The notes beneath the pieces are model-generated. The model was not told where the DNA came from. It made no database searches and worked only from the letters and a program-made list of their open reading frames with translations. This document shows, in pieces, positions 33,742-44,704 of a stretch of DNA of 64,000 bases (the first letter of the stretch is position 1; every line of letters starts with the position of its first letter). The stretch spans positions 60,040,385 to 60,104,384 of the forward strand of contig NC_092876.1 in assembly GCF_028372415.1 (NCBI RefSeq). Direction: 5' to 3'. The DNA is from Notamacropus eugenii. Taxonomy: Eukaryota > Chordata > Mammalia > Diprotodontia > Macropodidae. The translations under genes and the position numbers were made by a program.

Positions 33742-33924
33742 CTAAGTTTTATAAATTCGACTCAGTTCCCTATATATTTGAGGAAGGAGGCCTTTATCAG
33801 AGAAAACTGATGTGAAATTTTTTGATATTACTTCATTGTCTATGGTACATTTTAGCAAAATGTAGTTTCCCTGATTATCTCTTTCAAATAAGTCTATTTT
33901 TGCTTTTGCTTTTTCCAGGATCAT
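33742..33924 (-). pseudogene. L1 ORF2 deletion junction, frame kept open
   Basis: A 60-codon frame reads endonuclease text (KAKAKIDLFERDNQGNYILL, IDNEVIS) and then C-terminal text (FSDKGLLPQIYRELSRIYKT). The plus-strand L1 at 62.4 kb shows the normal continuation after IDNEVIS (ILNIYAPN), so the join is a deletion. Confidence 0.75.
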
Positions 33925-34814
33925 GATTTCAACCCCTAGCTTTTTAACTTCAGCTGGAGCATAAATAGATTCTGTTCCAGCCCTTTACTTGAACCCTGTA
34001 TGTGTCTTTCTTTTTCAGGTTTGTTTCTTGTCAATACTATTTTGTTGGATTCTGGTTTCTAATCCATTCTGCTTTCTGTTTCTGTTTTATGGGTGAACTT
34101 GTCCCATTCACATTCACAGTTATGATTACTGTGTGTTTCCCTCCATCCAGTTATCTTCTTTTATTCTTTTCTCTCTTTATCCTGTCCTGAAAAGTTTGTT
34201 TTGCTTCTGACCACTACCTCCCTTAATTTGTTCTCCCTTTTATCAGCCTCCCCATCTCTCACCCCCTGCCATGACTCTTATGCCCTTCCCCTCCTATTTC
34301 CCATTGGATAAGATATATTTCTTTACCCAACTGAATGTGCATATATATCTTTCCCTCTTTGAACCAGTTCTGATGAGAGTGAGGTTCAAGTTTTGCCTGC
34401 CACCTCCCATTTCCCTCCAATATAAAAGCTCTTCCTTGCACACATTTTTTATGTGAGAAAATTTTCCCTATCCTCTCCCTTTCTCCTTCACCCACTTCAT
34501 ATCTCTTCTTATCACTTTTTTTTTGAGATTATCCCAACATGATTGAGTCACATCCATGCCTCTGACATGTAGACTCCTTCTAACTGCCTTCATAATGATA
34601 AAGTTCTTAGAAATTCTCCCCATATAATAATGTGAATAGTTTAACTTTTTTGAGTCTTGTATGTGTATTCTTTCATGTTTACCTTTATATGCTTCTCGAG
34701 TCTCATGTTTGAATGTCAGATTTTCTATTCAGCTCTGATCTTTTCATCAGGAATGCTTATAAGTTCTCTATTTCATTAAAGATTCATTTTTTCTCTTTCA
34801 GAATTACACTCAGT

Positions 34815-35711
34815 TTTGCCAGGTAGGTAATTATTGGTTGAAATTCTAGCTCCTTTGCTTCTGAAATATTATATTCTGAGCCCTCTGCTCTTTTAACTTG
34901 GAAGCTGCTAAATCTTGTGTGATCCTGACAGTGACTTCACACTATTTGAATTATTTCTAGCTGCTTGGAATATTTTCTCCTTGACTTGGAAGCTCTGAAA
35001 TTTGGCTATAATATTCCTGTGAATTTTCATTTTCAGATATCTTTCAGATTGGTGGTAGATTCTTTCAATTTCTATTTTGCCCTCTGGATCTAAGATATCA
35101 GGGTGGTTTTCTTTGATCATTTCTTGAAAGATAATGTCTAGGCTTTTTTTTTTTTATCATGGTAGTTCAATAAGTCTTAAGTTATCTCTCCTGTAACTAT
35201 TTGCCAAGTCAGTTGTTTTTCCAATGAGATATCTCACACTTTTTTCTGTTTTGTTAAATTTGTCTGACTTTGTTTTATTGTTTCTTGGTGTCTCATGGAG
35301 TCATTAGCTTCCATTTGATCAATTATAATTTTTAAAAAATTAGTTTCTTCAGAGAGCTGTTACACTTCTTTTATCATTTAGCCAATTCTTCTTTTTTAAG
35401 AGTTATTTTCTTAAGTGATTTTTTTTTTTGTACCTCTTTTACCATTAGGCCAAATCTGTTTTTTAAGGTGTTTTCTTCAGTATTTTTTGTGCCTCTCTTA
35501 CTAAGCTGTTAATTCTTTATTCATAATTTTCTTGTATCACTCTCAAGTCTTTCCCCAATTTTTCTTCTACCACTCTTCTTTCTTTCTTTAACTCTTTCAG
35601 GAATTCTTGTTGTGCCTGTGTCCAACAAACATTTTTCTTACAAGCTTTGCTTCTAGCTGTTTTCACAGTGATGTCTTCTAAATTTGTCTTGGTCTTCCCT
35701 GCTAGTATCAC
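34815..35711 (-). pseudogene. L1 ORF1 remnant
   Basis: Minus-strand frames show a charged N-terminal coiled-coil stretch (35517-35711) and the ORF1 core 'IKENHPDILDPEGKIEIERIY... NIIAKFQSFQVKEKIFQAAR' (34908-35120), the conserved RNA-binding part of L1 ORF1p. Interrupted by stops and frameshifts. Confidence 0.8.
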
Positions 35712-36455
35712 AACTTTTTATTGTCAAGTTCCTTTGTTGTTGTTTGCTAATTTTCAAACCTTTTTCTTGACTTTGAACTTTATGTTAAAATTGGGCTATG
35801 TTCTCTTCAGGTGGGAAGGCACTATATAAAGTTTCAGGCTTTTTCATACTGCTGTTTTCAGAGCTAGTTCTGGGGGGCCTGTAAGTTTTCAGTGCTTCCA
35901 AGGTGGTGAGATCCTGGAAAAGGCATGGTCACTGCTCTCCTGGTCTACTCTTTGGTCTTTACCCAGGAAGGGCCCCTGGTCCCCTTTAGCCATGAGCACT
36001 AGTGCTCCTCTTGGTCTTGAAACTGTGACGAGGGCCCCTGCTTCTTTATGACTGACCAGAAGTACTCTCTCCCCTGGAACTGCAACTCAGAACTATATAT
36101 GAGCAATCGAGTTGTCAATCAGTGCCAGCTGCACCTAGTACCAACAAAGGGTCTCCTGTAATCTCTTTTTGATCTATTGTCTGGCCTCCTTCCTGTCTGT
36201 AGGCTGAGAGCTCCTGAGGCTATTGCTGCTGCAACCAAGGGCCACTGCTGCTGCTGCCACCCCAGGTGTCACAGACCTCTTTTGTTGACCTGAAATTGTC
36301 TTAGGCTAGAACATGTTTTAGTCTGATCTTGTATTGGCTCTGCCCTAAATAAACTTTAAAATCCAAAATTTGATTTGAAGAATTATTTTAAAGTTTTTTG
36401 GAGGGCAATGTTGGAAGAGTCCAGCTGGGTGGCTGCCTCTCCTCCACCATCTTCA

Positions 36456-36599
36456 TATTCTTTTTTCTAATCAGCCTCATTTGTATTTCTCTCATAAGGA
36501 TTTTGTTCTTAAGGATATCCAATCCTTCTTATGTTACATTCTCTGTAGAATCTTAGGCCATAAGATCTTACTTATTTCTTTCAGTTTCCTTTACTTTTA
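36456..36599. other. Spacer between two L1 copies
   Basis: About 140 bases with no recognised family. Confidence 0.4.
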
Positions 36600-37515
36600 T
36601 ATATATATACATATATATATATAATTTTTATTATTTGTTTCATTTAAGTTCCAAGATGTTTCCCTCCCTCCCTCCCAACCCATACTAGAGAAGACCAACA
36701 TTTCATACACACAAACACACAAAAGTATAGAAAACATAGTTCCATATATCAGTTCTTTCTCTGGAGGTGGATAGTATCTTCCTTCATAGGTTCTTTGTAG
36801 TTGATTTAAATGTTCATATAACTCAGAATAGCTTAGTCATTGACATTTACTCTTTAAACAATATTGTTGTTAGTGTATACAGTGTTCTCTCGGTCCTGCT
36901 CATTTCACTTTTCACTATTTCATGCAAGTCTTTCCATGTTTTCCTAAAATCAATCAGCTCATCATTCCTTACAGCATAGTAGTATTTCATCACAATCACA
37001 CACCACAACTTATTCAGCCATTCTCTAATTGATGGGCATCCCCTCAATTTCAGTTCTTTGCCATAACAAAGAGAGCTGTTATAATTATTTTAGAACATAT
37101 AGATACTTTTAATTTTTTCCAGATCACCTTGGAAAGCAAACTACTGGTGGCATTTCTGTGTCAAAGGGTATACATGATTTTATAACTCCTTAGGCATAAT
37201 TCCAGGTTACTCTCCAAAATGGCTGGATCAGTTCACAGTTCCACCAACAGTGTATTAGTATCCCAATTTTTCCAAATCCCCACTAACATCTGTCATTTTC
37301 TCCTTTTATCATTTTAGCCAATCTGAAGGTGTAAGATGGTTTTGCAAAGTTGTTTTAATTTGAATTTCACTAATCAATAATTATTTAAAGGCATTTTATA
37401 TGACTATATAGACCTTTGGTTTCTTCCTCCAAAAACTGCCTGTTCATTTTTTTGGATCATTTATCAGTTGTAGAATGACTCATAATCTTATAAAGTTGGT
37501 GAAGTTCATATCTAG
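36600..37515 (-). mobile_element. L1, 5'-truncated 3' end
   Basis: The minus strand encodes the last part of ORF2, best at 36847-37047 (GCPSIREWLNKLWCVIVMKY, then YYAVRNDELIDFRKTWKDL), the hallmark L1 C-terminus, and ends in an AT-rich tail at 36595-36630. Divergence differs from the neighbouring L1, so it is a separate insertion. Confidence 0.88.
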
Positions 37516-37529
37516 GGTAGGCAGCTACT

Positions 37530-38345
37530 ATCTTCACAGTCACCTTGGTTCACAGTCTTGATATCTTCTGACCCCACATATCCAATTTATTGTCGAAGTT
37601 AGTCATTTCTGCATCCACAGCACCTCCCTCTAAGTCCTCTTTTCTCCTCTGCAGCTATCCCTACCTCAAGCCTGGACTATTACAATTGCTTACTGGTTGG
37701 TTTTTCTACATTAGGTTTCCCCTGATTCCAATTCTCCTTTCACTCAGCTGCTAAAGCGATTTTCTTGAAGTGCAGCTATAATCATATCAAACTTCCCCCA
37801 CCCTCTCCCAGACGCACACAAACACATGCACACACACACATACATGCATACGTGCACGCACACATTCACTCAATAAATTTCAGTGGCACCCTAGTACCTC
37901 TCGGATCAAATATAAAATCCTTTGTTTGGCATTTAAACTCTTTACCATCTGACCCCTTCCAATTTTCTTACACTTTATCATGCTCCACACTTTCTAAAAT
38001 ACAGCTGTACTGACCTATACTGCATCTCTCCATTCTACTCTCCCTCCTCACCTCTATTCCTGGCTTCCCTGATTTCCTTTCAGACTAAGTTCAAAACCTA
38101 TCTTCTGAAGACCACCTTTTCTGGTCCTCCTCTCCCAATTCTTCTCACTCACACCCAACCTCCCCCCCAAAGATGACATTCCTTGACACTGTATATATCT
38201 TGTGTTGACCTAGTTATATACATGTTGCTTCCATCTTTAGAATGAGAAATCAGGGACCATGTTTTCAGACTTTATTTCCCCTCAGCATAATAATTCCTGA
38301 CAAATAGTAAGTTCTTACTAAATGTTTGCTAAATGACTAAGTGAC
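37530..38345 (+). repeat. L2/CR1-like LINE 3' region
   Basis: 'gctatccctacctcaagcctgg', 'ggatcaaatataaaatcctttg', 'tggcatttaaactctttaccatctgacccc', 'cctatcttctgaagaccacc' and 'aaatagtaagttcttactaaatg' follow the order of L2-type 3' UTRs. A CA repeat (37803-37865) has grown inside it. Confidence 0.65.
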
Positions 38346-39715
38346 CTTAGTGCATGTCCATTCCGCCTATGAGCTCCCACACCCAATCAGGCAGTCATTC
38401 AGTTAATAGAATGCCCTTCAACTATGACTGTCTATTTTCTGCTCCATGTTATGTGGTGCACATTGAAATATCTGGTCTCACATCACGATCCAATTTAAAT
38501 TCAATTCGTTATAACTCATATTTCTTCTGTGATTGTTAACCTACATCTCCAAAACACAACCACCCAGTAGCTGTATGGAAACTAGAATAAGGAAACTCAT
38601 CAAGATTCTCTCAGATTGGAATGCAGATGAATTTAGGGTAAGAGCAAGAGGGTTGGGTGAAGTATCTGGACCACATTCTTTTCTTTATTTGCATTCTTAT
38701 CAGCAATACAGATGAAACAAAGATATGAAAGTATACAAATGATCCCATAGATTTGGAAATAGAAGGAACTTTAGAGGTCATTGAGTCTGTCTTTTTCATT
38801 TTACAGATGAAGAAAGGCCCAAAGAAATTAGATAATGTGCCCAGACTCATGCAGCAAGTAGGTTTTTGAAGCAGCATTTGAACTCAGGTCTTCCAAACTC
38901 CATATCAAACATTATCTGCTGCATCATCTAGTGCAAAAAAAGGGATGCTCACTCAGGGGAACACCTAGGGCCAAGATGACTCAGACTCTTGAAGCTATGG
39001 GACCTCCAAGTCGTTTTTCTTCTTATGGTATTCTCCTGTTGCTCTCTCGGGGTGCAGGGTCTCTGCCAGGCATGTTATTCTGCTGGACTCAATGGGTCTA
39101 CTCCTCCACACAGTCTAACTCTCCACCTCTAAAACTTGCTCTGTTCTTGACTCACAGAACTCCCACTCTGGAGAACTATCTCCTGCTTAGACTCTGGACC
39201 TGCTCTCTGCTGGGTATGGTATCTCCTACTGGGAGAATGACTTTGCAGCAAAATGTTGTAGTTGGTGGGGAAGGGGAGAAAAAGGCACAATTAATTTCCT
39301 CTCAGTGTCTGTGAGTCTTGTATCTGTTAGCATTTCTTCTATGTGTAGGAAATAAATACCTGTCCTGTGCCTGCTTTACATTGTATAGCAAGTATCTTTC
39401 TAATCCCCTTTTGAGGAGACAAAACCATGAACCAAAGCCTAAGTTTTCAATAATTCTCCCCTATCTCCATAAGTTGATGAAGTCAGAGAGTATGAGAAAA
39501 GAGAGAATATTTGATCTTATTAGGAACCATCTCTTTAGGACCAAACTTCATCTGGCACCATGTCTCAGGCTACAACAAGTGGTTGGTCCCCTTGGCGGGA
39601 GGAGTGAGAGCAGTACCTCAGACTCGGGACTAGCAGCAGGCCTGCATGTTAGAATGGGTTGAGTTGAATGGTGGTGTAGAGCTCTAAATGCCAAACTGAA
39701 GAACTTATCTGATCT
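38346..39715. other. Intergenic with an MIR3-like relic
   Basis: MIR3-like copy at 38745-38930 ('tttggaaatagaaggaactttagaggtcattgag'). The 38935-39400 block ends with 'aaataaatacctgtcctgtgcctgctttaca', which resembles an LTR end, but no paired LTR or gag/pol text is seen. No gene. Confidence 0.45.
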
Positions 39716-40019
39716 AGAGATAATAGAGGGATAATAGAATTTATTCAGTTATGTGTGTGTTGGGCAGGGGGTAGGGGGAGGGAGGATATATGTGACATGA
39801 TGAATCTCTTTGACAGCATAGAGAGGATGGATTTGCATGAAGGATCAGGACTCCTTAAGATGAAGGGTACAGTGAGAAGGCTACTGCAATAGTCTGGGTG
39901 AAAGTTGAAGAAAACCTGAACATGAATGCTGGTTGAGGGTGGGGAGGGGGCAGGAGGGAATAGATCTGAAAAGTGTGATGGATAAAAATGCAAGATACAG
40001 CAACTGACTGGATACAGAT
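39716..40019 (-). repeat. Ancient marsupial interspersed repeat, fragment
   Basis: 'agaaggctactgcaatagtctgggtgaaagt' and 'gaacatgaatgctgg' belong to the family seen at 40.6-41.3 and 60.2-60.5 kb. Orientation is uncertain. Confidence 0.5.
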
Positions 40020-40228
40020 GAATGAATGAAAAAAAGGAAAGAAAGGAAGTAAGGAAAAAAGAAAGAGAAATAAGGAAGAAAGAGAAGGAAGAAAAATAAA
40101 GAAGGAAAAAAGAAAGAGAAAAAGAGAAATAAGGAAGGAAGAAAAAGAGAAAGAAAGGAAAGAAGAGAAAAAAGGAAAGGAGAAAAAAGAGGAAGAAAAA
40201 GAGTGAGCGAGCGAGAGAGCGAGCATTT
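40020..40228 (+). repeat. Long polypurine tract
   Basis: About 200 bases with hardly any pyrimidine: GGAA, GAAA and AGAAAGAG permutations, ending in GAGCGAGCGAGAGAGCGAGC. The low-complexity Phe/Ser/Leu frames on the other strand are artefacts. Confidence 0.9.
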
Positions 40229-40344
40229 ACTGCACTAAGCATTGGGGATACAAATTCAATCAAGCGAAGTAGTCTCTGCCTTCAAGAAGCTTACATTCTT
40301 ATGAGGAAAGACAACACATAAAGGAGAGCTAGAAAGCAGACTGG

Positions 40345-40571
40345 GCAGCTGGGGGGTGCCATAGTACACTGGCCTGGAAGTCAGGAAGACTCATCTTCAT
40401 GGGTTCAAATCCCACCTCAGACACTTACTGGGCAAGACACTTCACCCTGTCTGCCTCAGTTTCCTCCTCTATAAAGTGAGCTGGAGAAGGACATGGCAAA
40501 CCCTTCCAATATCTCTGCCAAGAAAACTCCAAATGGGGTCACAAAGACATGACTGAAAAACAACTGAACAA
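40345..40571 (+). mobile_element. Marsupial SINE with RTE-type tail
   Basis: 'gggcagctggggggtgccatag', 'gggttcaaatcccacctcagac', 'gtgagctggagaaggacatgg', 'caagaaaactccaaatggggtcac', 'atgactgaaaaacaactgaac'. Part of the middle box is deleted. Confidence 0.88.
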
Positions 40572-40589
40572 GAGTAGCAAGCAGGTTAT

Positions 40590-41275
40590 GGGATGGGGTG
40601 GAGGTTACAGTTGCATGTGTAGTGGCATGATTTAGAAATGGTGGAAATCATGGTGAAGGCCTGGCTCTGGCCAAGATAAAGTGAAAGCTCAGAGCCCAGG
40701 GCAACAGAGTGAAGAGTTCAGGATGACACCAAGGGTTGTGAGCCTGGGAGACTAGAAAGGACTGATACCCTCAGCAGCTCAATTCCAAGAGGAGGTAAGT
40801 TTGGGGCTAAAAAAAAAAAAGCATGAATTCTGCTTTCTGTGAATTCAGTTTGGGTTATATACAAAGTAAAAGCAAGTTAATTTTCTCCCCTGGGGATGGG
40901 AGGAAAGGCTTTAGATAACAAGAATTGGCCATCAGGAAAGGCCTCAACAACATAGGAGGTGGTACTTTAACTGAGCCTTGTAAGGAAGAAGGAATTCTAA
41001 GAAGAGATGAGTAGGGAGCTCATTCTGGGCATGGGAGATAGACTGTTTGAGGACACAGAGTCATGTGTGGAGGACAAGAATGAGGCCAGTTTAAATGTAG
41101 CATCATGAAGGGCAGTAACATGAAATCAGTTTGGAAGATAGGTCATAGCCAGACTGGACATTAAATGCCAAACAGAGGAGTCTGTATTTTATACTAAAAG
41201 CAATAGGAAGTCAATGGAGCTTCTTGAGCAGGAGAGTGACATGGTTAGTCCTTGACTGAAATTAAATTAAGTAAA
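40590..41275 (+). repeat. Ancient marsupial interspersed repeat, rearranged
   Basis: 'ggatgacaccaagggttgtgagcctggg' (40720-40750) and 'aaatgccaaacagaggagtctgtattttat... gcaataggaagtcaatggagc' (41165-41225) are diagnostic phrases of one family, here in an order that suggests separate fragments. An A-run sits at 40810-40821. Confidence 0.6.
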
Positions 41276-42078
41276 AATACACAAAATAGTCACAATATGG
41301 GTAAATCAGCTAGACGGAAAACCTGATATTCCCAGCAACTGGATGCGGAGACTTGGCCACTAGACTTTTCAATGGGTCTTCTATTTACTGAAGCGCTAAA
41401 TGAAATTGTGAACCTGGAAGACTAGAAGGATTGTGAAGTCCTCAATATTAATAGGCAAATTCTGAAGAGGGTTGGGCTTAGGGGGAAAGACCTGGGTTGT
41501 AGTGAAACAGGAACACTAAAATCTATTTAAGGAGAGAAATCTGTCACTTTTCTCTTGATATTTCTAGGAGCAAACACATATCCTGGACAGATCACTGTTG
41601 TTATCTTCATAGTAATTCCACCATGAATGCCCTTTCTATCACACCATACTGTCTTTACAAGAAGTCTGGATTTGGAATGGGGAGACCTGGTTTTAATCTC
41701 AGTTCTGCTACTTTCTTCCTATATGTGTGACCCTGAGCAAGTCCCTTTCCTTCTCTGCAGTATGAAGGTGTTGGATCAGATGGTGTCTAACCGTGCTTCT
41801 AAGACCAAACACTCACTGATGCAGCATTTTTGACTGGCCCAAACCAATGTTGCTGACATGTCAGAAGCACCAATTTCTAGGAAGGAAATCAATGAGCTCC
41901 TCCAGTTGGGAGCTGTTTCTATTTCCTCTGTAAGACAACTCAGCTCCCCAGAATGAGTCTCAATGGTGTATAGGGCAATAAAATTTCTCTGCTCTCTGCC
42001 AGTCACCAAACCTCACCCCCTTCCATCCCTCTAAAGTCTTGGAAAGTTTGGTTCTTGGTGTTTTGCTTGTTGCTCAAC
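41276..42078. repeat. Intergenic with a SINE remnant
   Basis: SINE/MON-like text at 41660-41810 ('tctggatttggaatggggagacctgg', 'gaccctgagcaagtccc', 'ttggatcagatggtgtctaa'). Otherwise no recognised feature. Confidence 0.6.
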
Positions 42079-42093
42079 AGTGCCACCTGGTGG
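42079..42093 (-). promoter_or_regulatory. CTCF core motif, reverse orientation
   Basis: AGTGCCACCTGGTGG agrees at all 15 positions with the reverse complement of the CTCF core. It faces the forward site at 12725-12739. Confidence 0.7.
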
Positions 42094-42199
42094 TTTCTCT
42101 TATCCATTTTACAGCCGTTATGCCAGTTGATAAATATTTATTAAGTATTCACTAAGTGCCAGGCATTGTACTAAGTGTTAGGGGTACAAAGAAAGGTTA

Positions 42200-42795
42200 A
42201 ATGTATATAATGTGCATATACAAATACATGTATACATATATACTTACATACATATATAAATAAGAGACAATATGTATATATTGATAATGTATGGTCACAC
42301 ATAGGTAATATATGACATATATAAAGTAGATGGGGTAATATATGGCCATATTTAGGTAATATGTGACATTTACAGAGTAGGGGAGAGATAATATATGGCT
42401 ATATCTGAGTAACATTATATATTTACATACATATACATACATACATATGGGTCATATGGGAATTATTGTATGATTATATATAGGTAACACACATATACAT
42501 GTATATATCTAGAGAGAGTATATGGGAGGTAGTATATGTCCTCTTTAAGTAACATATGACATACAGAGTAGATGAGAGGTAATATATTGTCATATGTGGA
42601 TAACATATTATATATACAGAGTATATGGATGGTACTATATGGTTATATTTAGTTAATATATGACATACAGAGTAGATGGGAGTTAATGTATAGTCATCTA
42701 TAGGTAACATTACATAAACAGAATAAATGGGAGGTAATATATCTTTATATTTAAGTAATATATGACATATGCAGAGTAGATGGGAGGTAATATAT
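42200..42795 (+). repeat. AT-rich minisatellite (left part)
   Basis: About ten degenerate units of roughly 50-65 bp built on 'ggtaatatatgacatatacagagtagatgggag'. The same motif resumes at 44648-44705, after the RTE insertion. The 42120-42195 flank is an ancient repeat head ('aaatatttattaagtattcactaagtgccag'). Confidence 0.85.
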
Positions 42796-42796
42796 G

Positions 42797-44640
42797 CTCC
42801 AAAGGAAAAGAAGAGCAAGAAAACCAAATGGCTGTCTGTTGAGGTTTTACAAGTAGCTGAGGAAAGAAGGAAAATTAAAGGTTAAAGGATAAAGAGAAAG
42901 ATATACCCAACTGAACACAGAATTCCAGAGAACAGCAAGGAGAGATGAGCAAGTTTTCTTAAATGGGCAATGAAAAAATAGAAGGAAACCATAGAATGGG
43001 AAAGACAAGAGATATCTCCAAGAAAATTCAAGGGAAAGTTTCATGCAAAAATGATAAAAGACATAAAACAAAAAAAAAGTAGGAATTTAACAGAAACAGA
43101 AGATTAAGAAGAGGTGGAAAGAATACATAAAAGAACTACACAAGACAGATCTTAGCCTCATCGACAACCACAGTGGTGTGGTTACTGATCTAAAGCCAGA
43201 CATCCTGGACAGTGAGCTCAAGTGGACCTTAGGAAGTACTGCTAACAATAAGGCTGGTGGAGGTGGATGGAATTCCACAATGTAAAACCCTAGAAGATGA
43301 GGCTGTTAAAGTACTACACTCAATACACCAGCAATCAGTTTACATCTCAAACCTAAAGAAAGGTCATGCCAGGGAATATTCGAATTACTGAACAATTGCA
43401 CTCATTTCATATGTCAGCAAGGTTATGCTTCAGATTCTGTAAGCTAGGCTTCAGCAGCATGTGAACTGAGAATTACCAGAAGAGCAGGCTGGTTGTTGAA
43501 GAGGAAGAGGAATTAGAGACCAAATTGCCAACATTCACTGGATTCTGGAGAAAGCAAGGGAGTTCCGGAAAAAAACATCTACTTCTGCTACATTGACTAC
43601 ACTAAAGCCTTTGACTGTGTGGATCACAACCAAGTGTGACAAGTCTTCAAGGAAATGGGAGTACCAGATCATCTTATTCCTGAGGAACCTGCACATGGGG
43701 CAAGGAGCACAGTTAGAATCAAACATGGAACAACTAATTGGTGTAGCATTGGAAGAGGAGTGCAATAAAACTGTATATTGTCACTTTATTTAACTTGCAG
43801 AGTGAAATGTCAGGTTGGATGAATAAAAAAGCAGAATTAAGGTTGCCAGTAAAAATGCCAACAATCTCAAATTTGCACACGATATCACTCTGACAGCAGA
43901 AAGTGAAGAATTAAGAGGCCTCTTGACGAGGGTGAAAGAAGAGAATGTAAATGATGGCTTGAAGCTTAACATTTAAAAACAAAACTAAGATCTTGGCAAC
44001 TCATCCCATCACTTTCTGACAAGTAGAGGGAGAGAAAATGGAAGCAGTATCAGAATTTATATTCTTGGGTTCAAAAATTACTGTAAATGGTGACCACAGC
44101 CATGAAATTATTAGATGCTTGCTACTTGGAAGGAAAACTATGGCAAATCTGGATAGCATACTAAAAAGCAGAGACATTACCTTGCCAATAAGGATCTGTA
44201 TAGTCAGAGCTATGGTTTTTTCAGTAGCAATGTATAGCTGTGAGAGTTGGACTAAAGGGAAAGCTGAATGCTACAGAATCAACATGTTGGAATTGTGGTG
44301 CTGGAGAGGACTTTTGAGAGTCCCTTGGACAGCAAGGAGATCAAATAATTCAATCCTTAAATAAATTAATTCAGACTTTTCACTGGAAGGTCAAATACTG
44401 AAGCTGAAGCTTAAATACTTTGGCCACGTAAGGAGAAGATGAGACTCACTGGAAAAGATCCTGATGTTAGGAAATAATTGAAGGCAAAAGGAAAAGGGGA
44501 TAACAGAGGATGAGATGGATAGATACTGTCATGGAAACAATGAACATAAACTAGGACAGACTTTGAGAGATAGTGAAGGATGGAAGTTCCTGGTGTGCTA
44601 TAATCCATGGGGTCACAAAGAGTCAGACATGACTGAACAA
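42797..44640 (+). mobile_element. BovB-like RTE LINE, 5'-truncated and decayed
   Basis: Plus-strand translation across several frames follows the BovB/RTE reverse transcriptase and C-terminus: DNHSGVVTDLKPDIL near 43165, YIDYTKAFDCVDHN near 43595, then FIFLGSKIT and SRDITLP, and MLELWCWRGLLRVPWTARRS near 44285. It ends with 'ccatggggtcacaaagagtcagacatgactgaacaa', the RTE 3' end shared with SINEs here. The endonuclease is absent; many stops and shifts. A possible 7-bp duplication AATATAT flanks it (42789-42795 and 44639-44645). Confidence 0.92.
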
Positions 44641-44645
44641 TATAT

Positions 44646-44704
44646 AACATATTCAGAGAAGGTCACATACAGGTAATATAGAGAGAGAGCAGATGAAAGT
44701 TAAT
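44646..44704 (+). repeat. AT-rich minisatellite (right part)
   Basis: 'cacatacaggtaatatagagag... gcagatgaaagttaatatatgacatata' continues the array interrupted by the RTE. Confidence 0.8.

Larger units (their letters stand above)
32797..36455 (-). mobile_element. L1 retrotransposon with both ends, gutted ORF2
   Basis: On the minus strand it begins near 36455 with a GAAGATGGTGGAGGAG start like L1 5' UTRs. It runs through ORF1 (about 35711-34815), a spacer, the first part of the ORF2 endonuclease (34110 to about 33830), then jumps to the ORF2 C-terminus (about 33830-33170) and the 3' UTR. It ends in an AATA-rich tail at 32797-32822. The ORF2 region from mid-endonuclease through the reverse transcriptase is missing. 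Many stops; not functional. Confidence 0.85.

Noticed and set aside
38935..39400. Possible LTR (AATAAA near the right end, C/T-rich body)
   Set aside because: No second LTR, no primer-binding site, no TG...CA ends with a target duplication, and no gag or pol text nearby.
39745..40263. 172-codon Phe/Ser/Leu-rich minus-strand frame resembling a membrane protein
   Set aside because: It is the complement of a polypurine tract.
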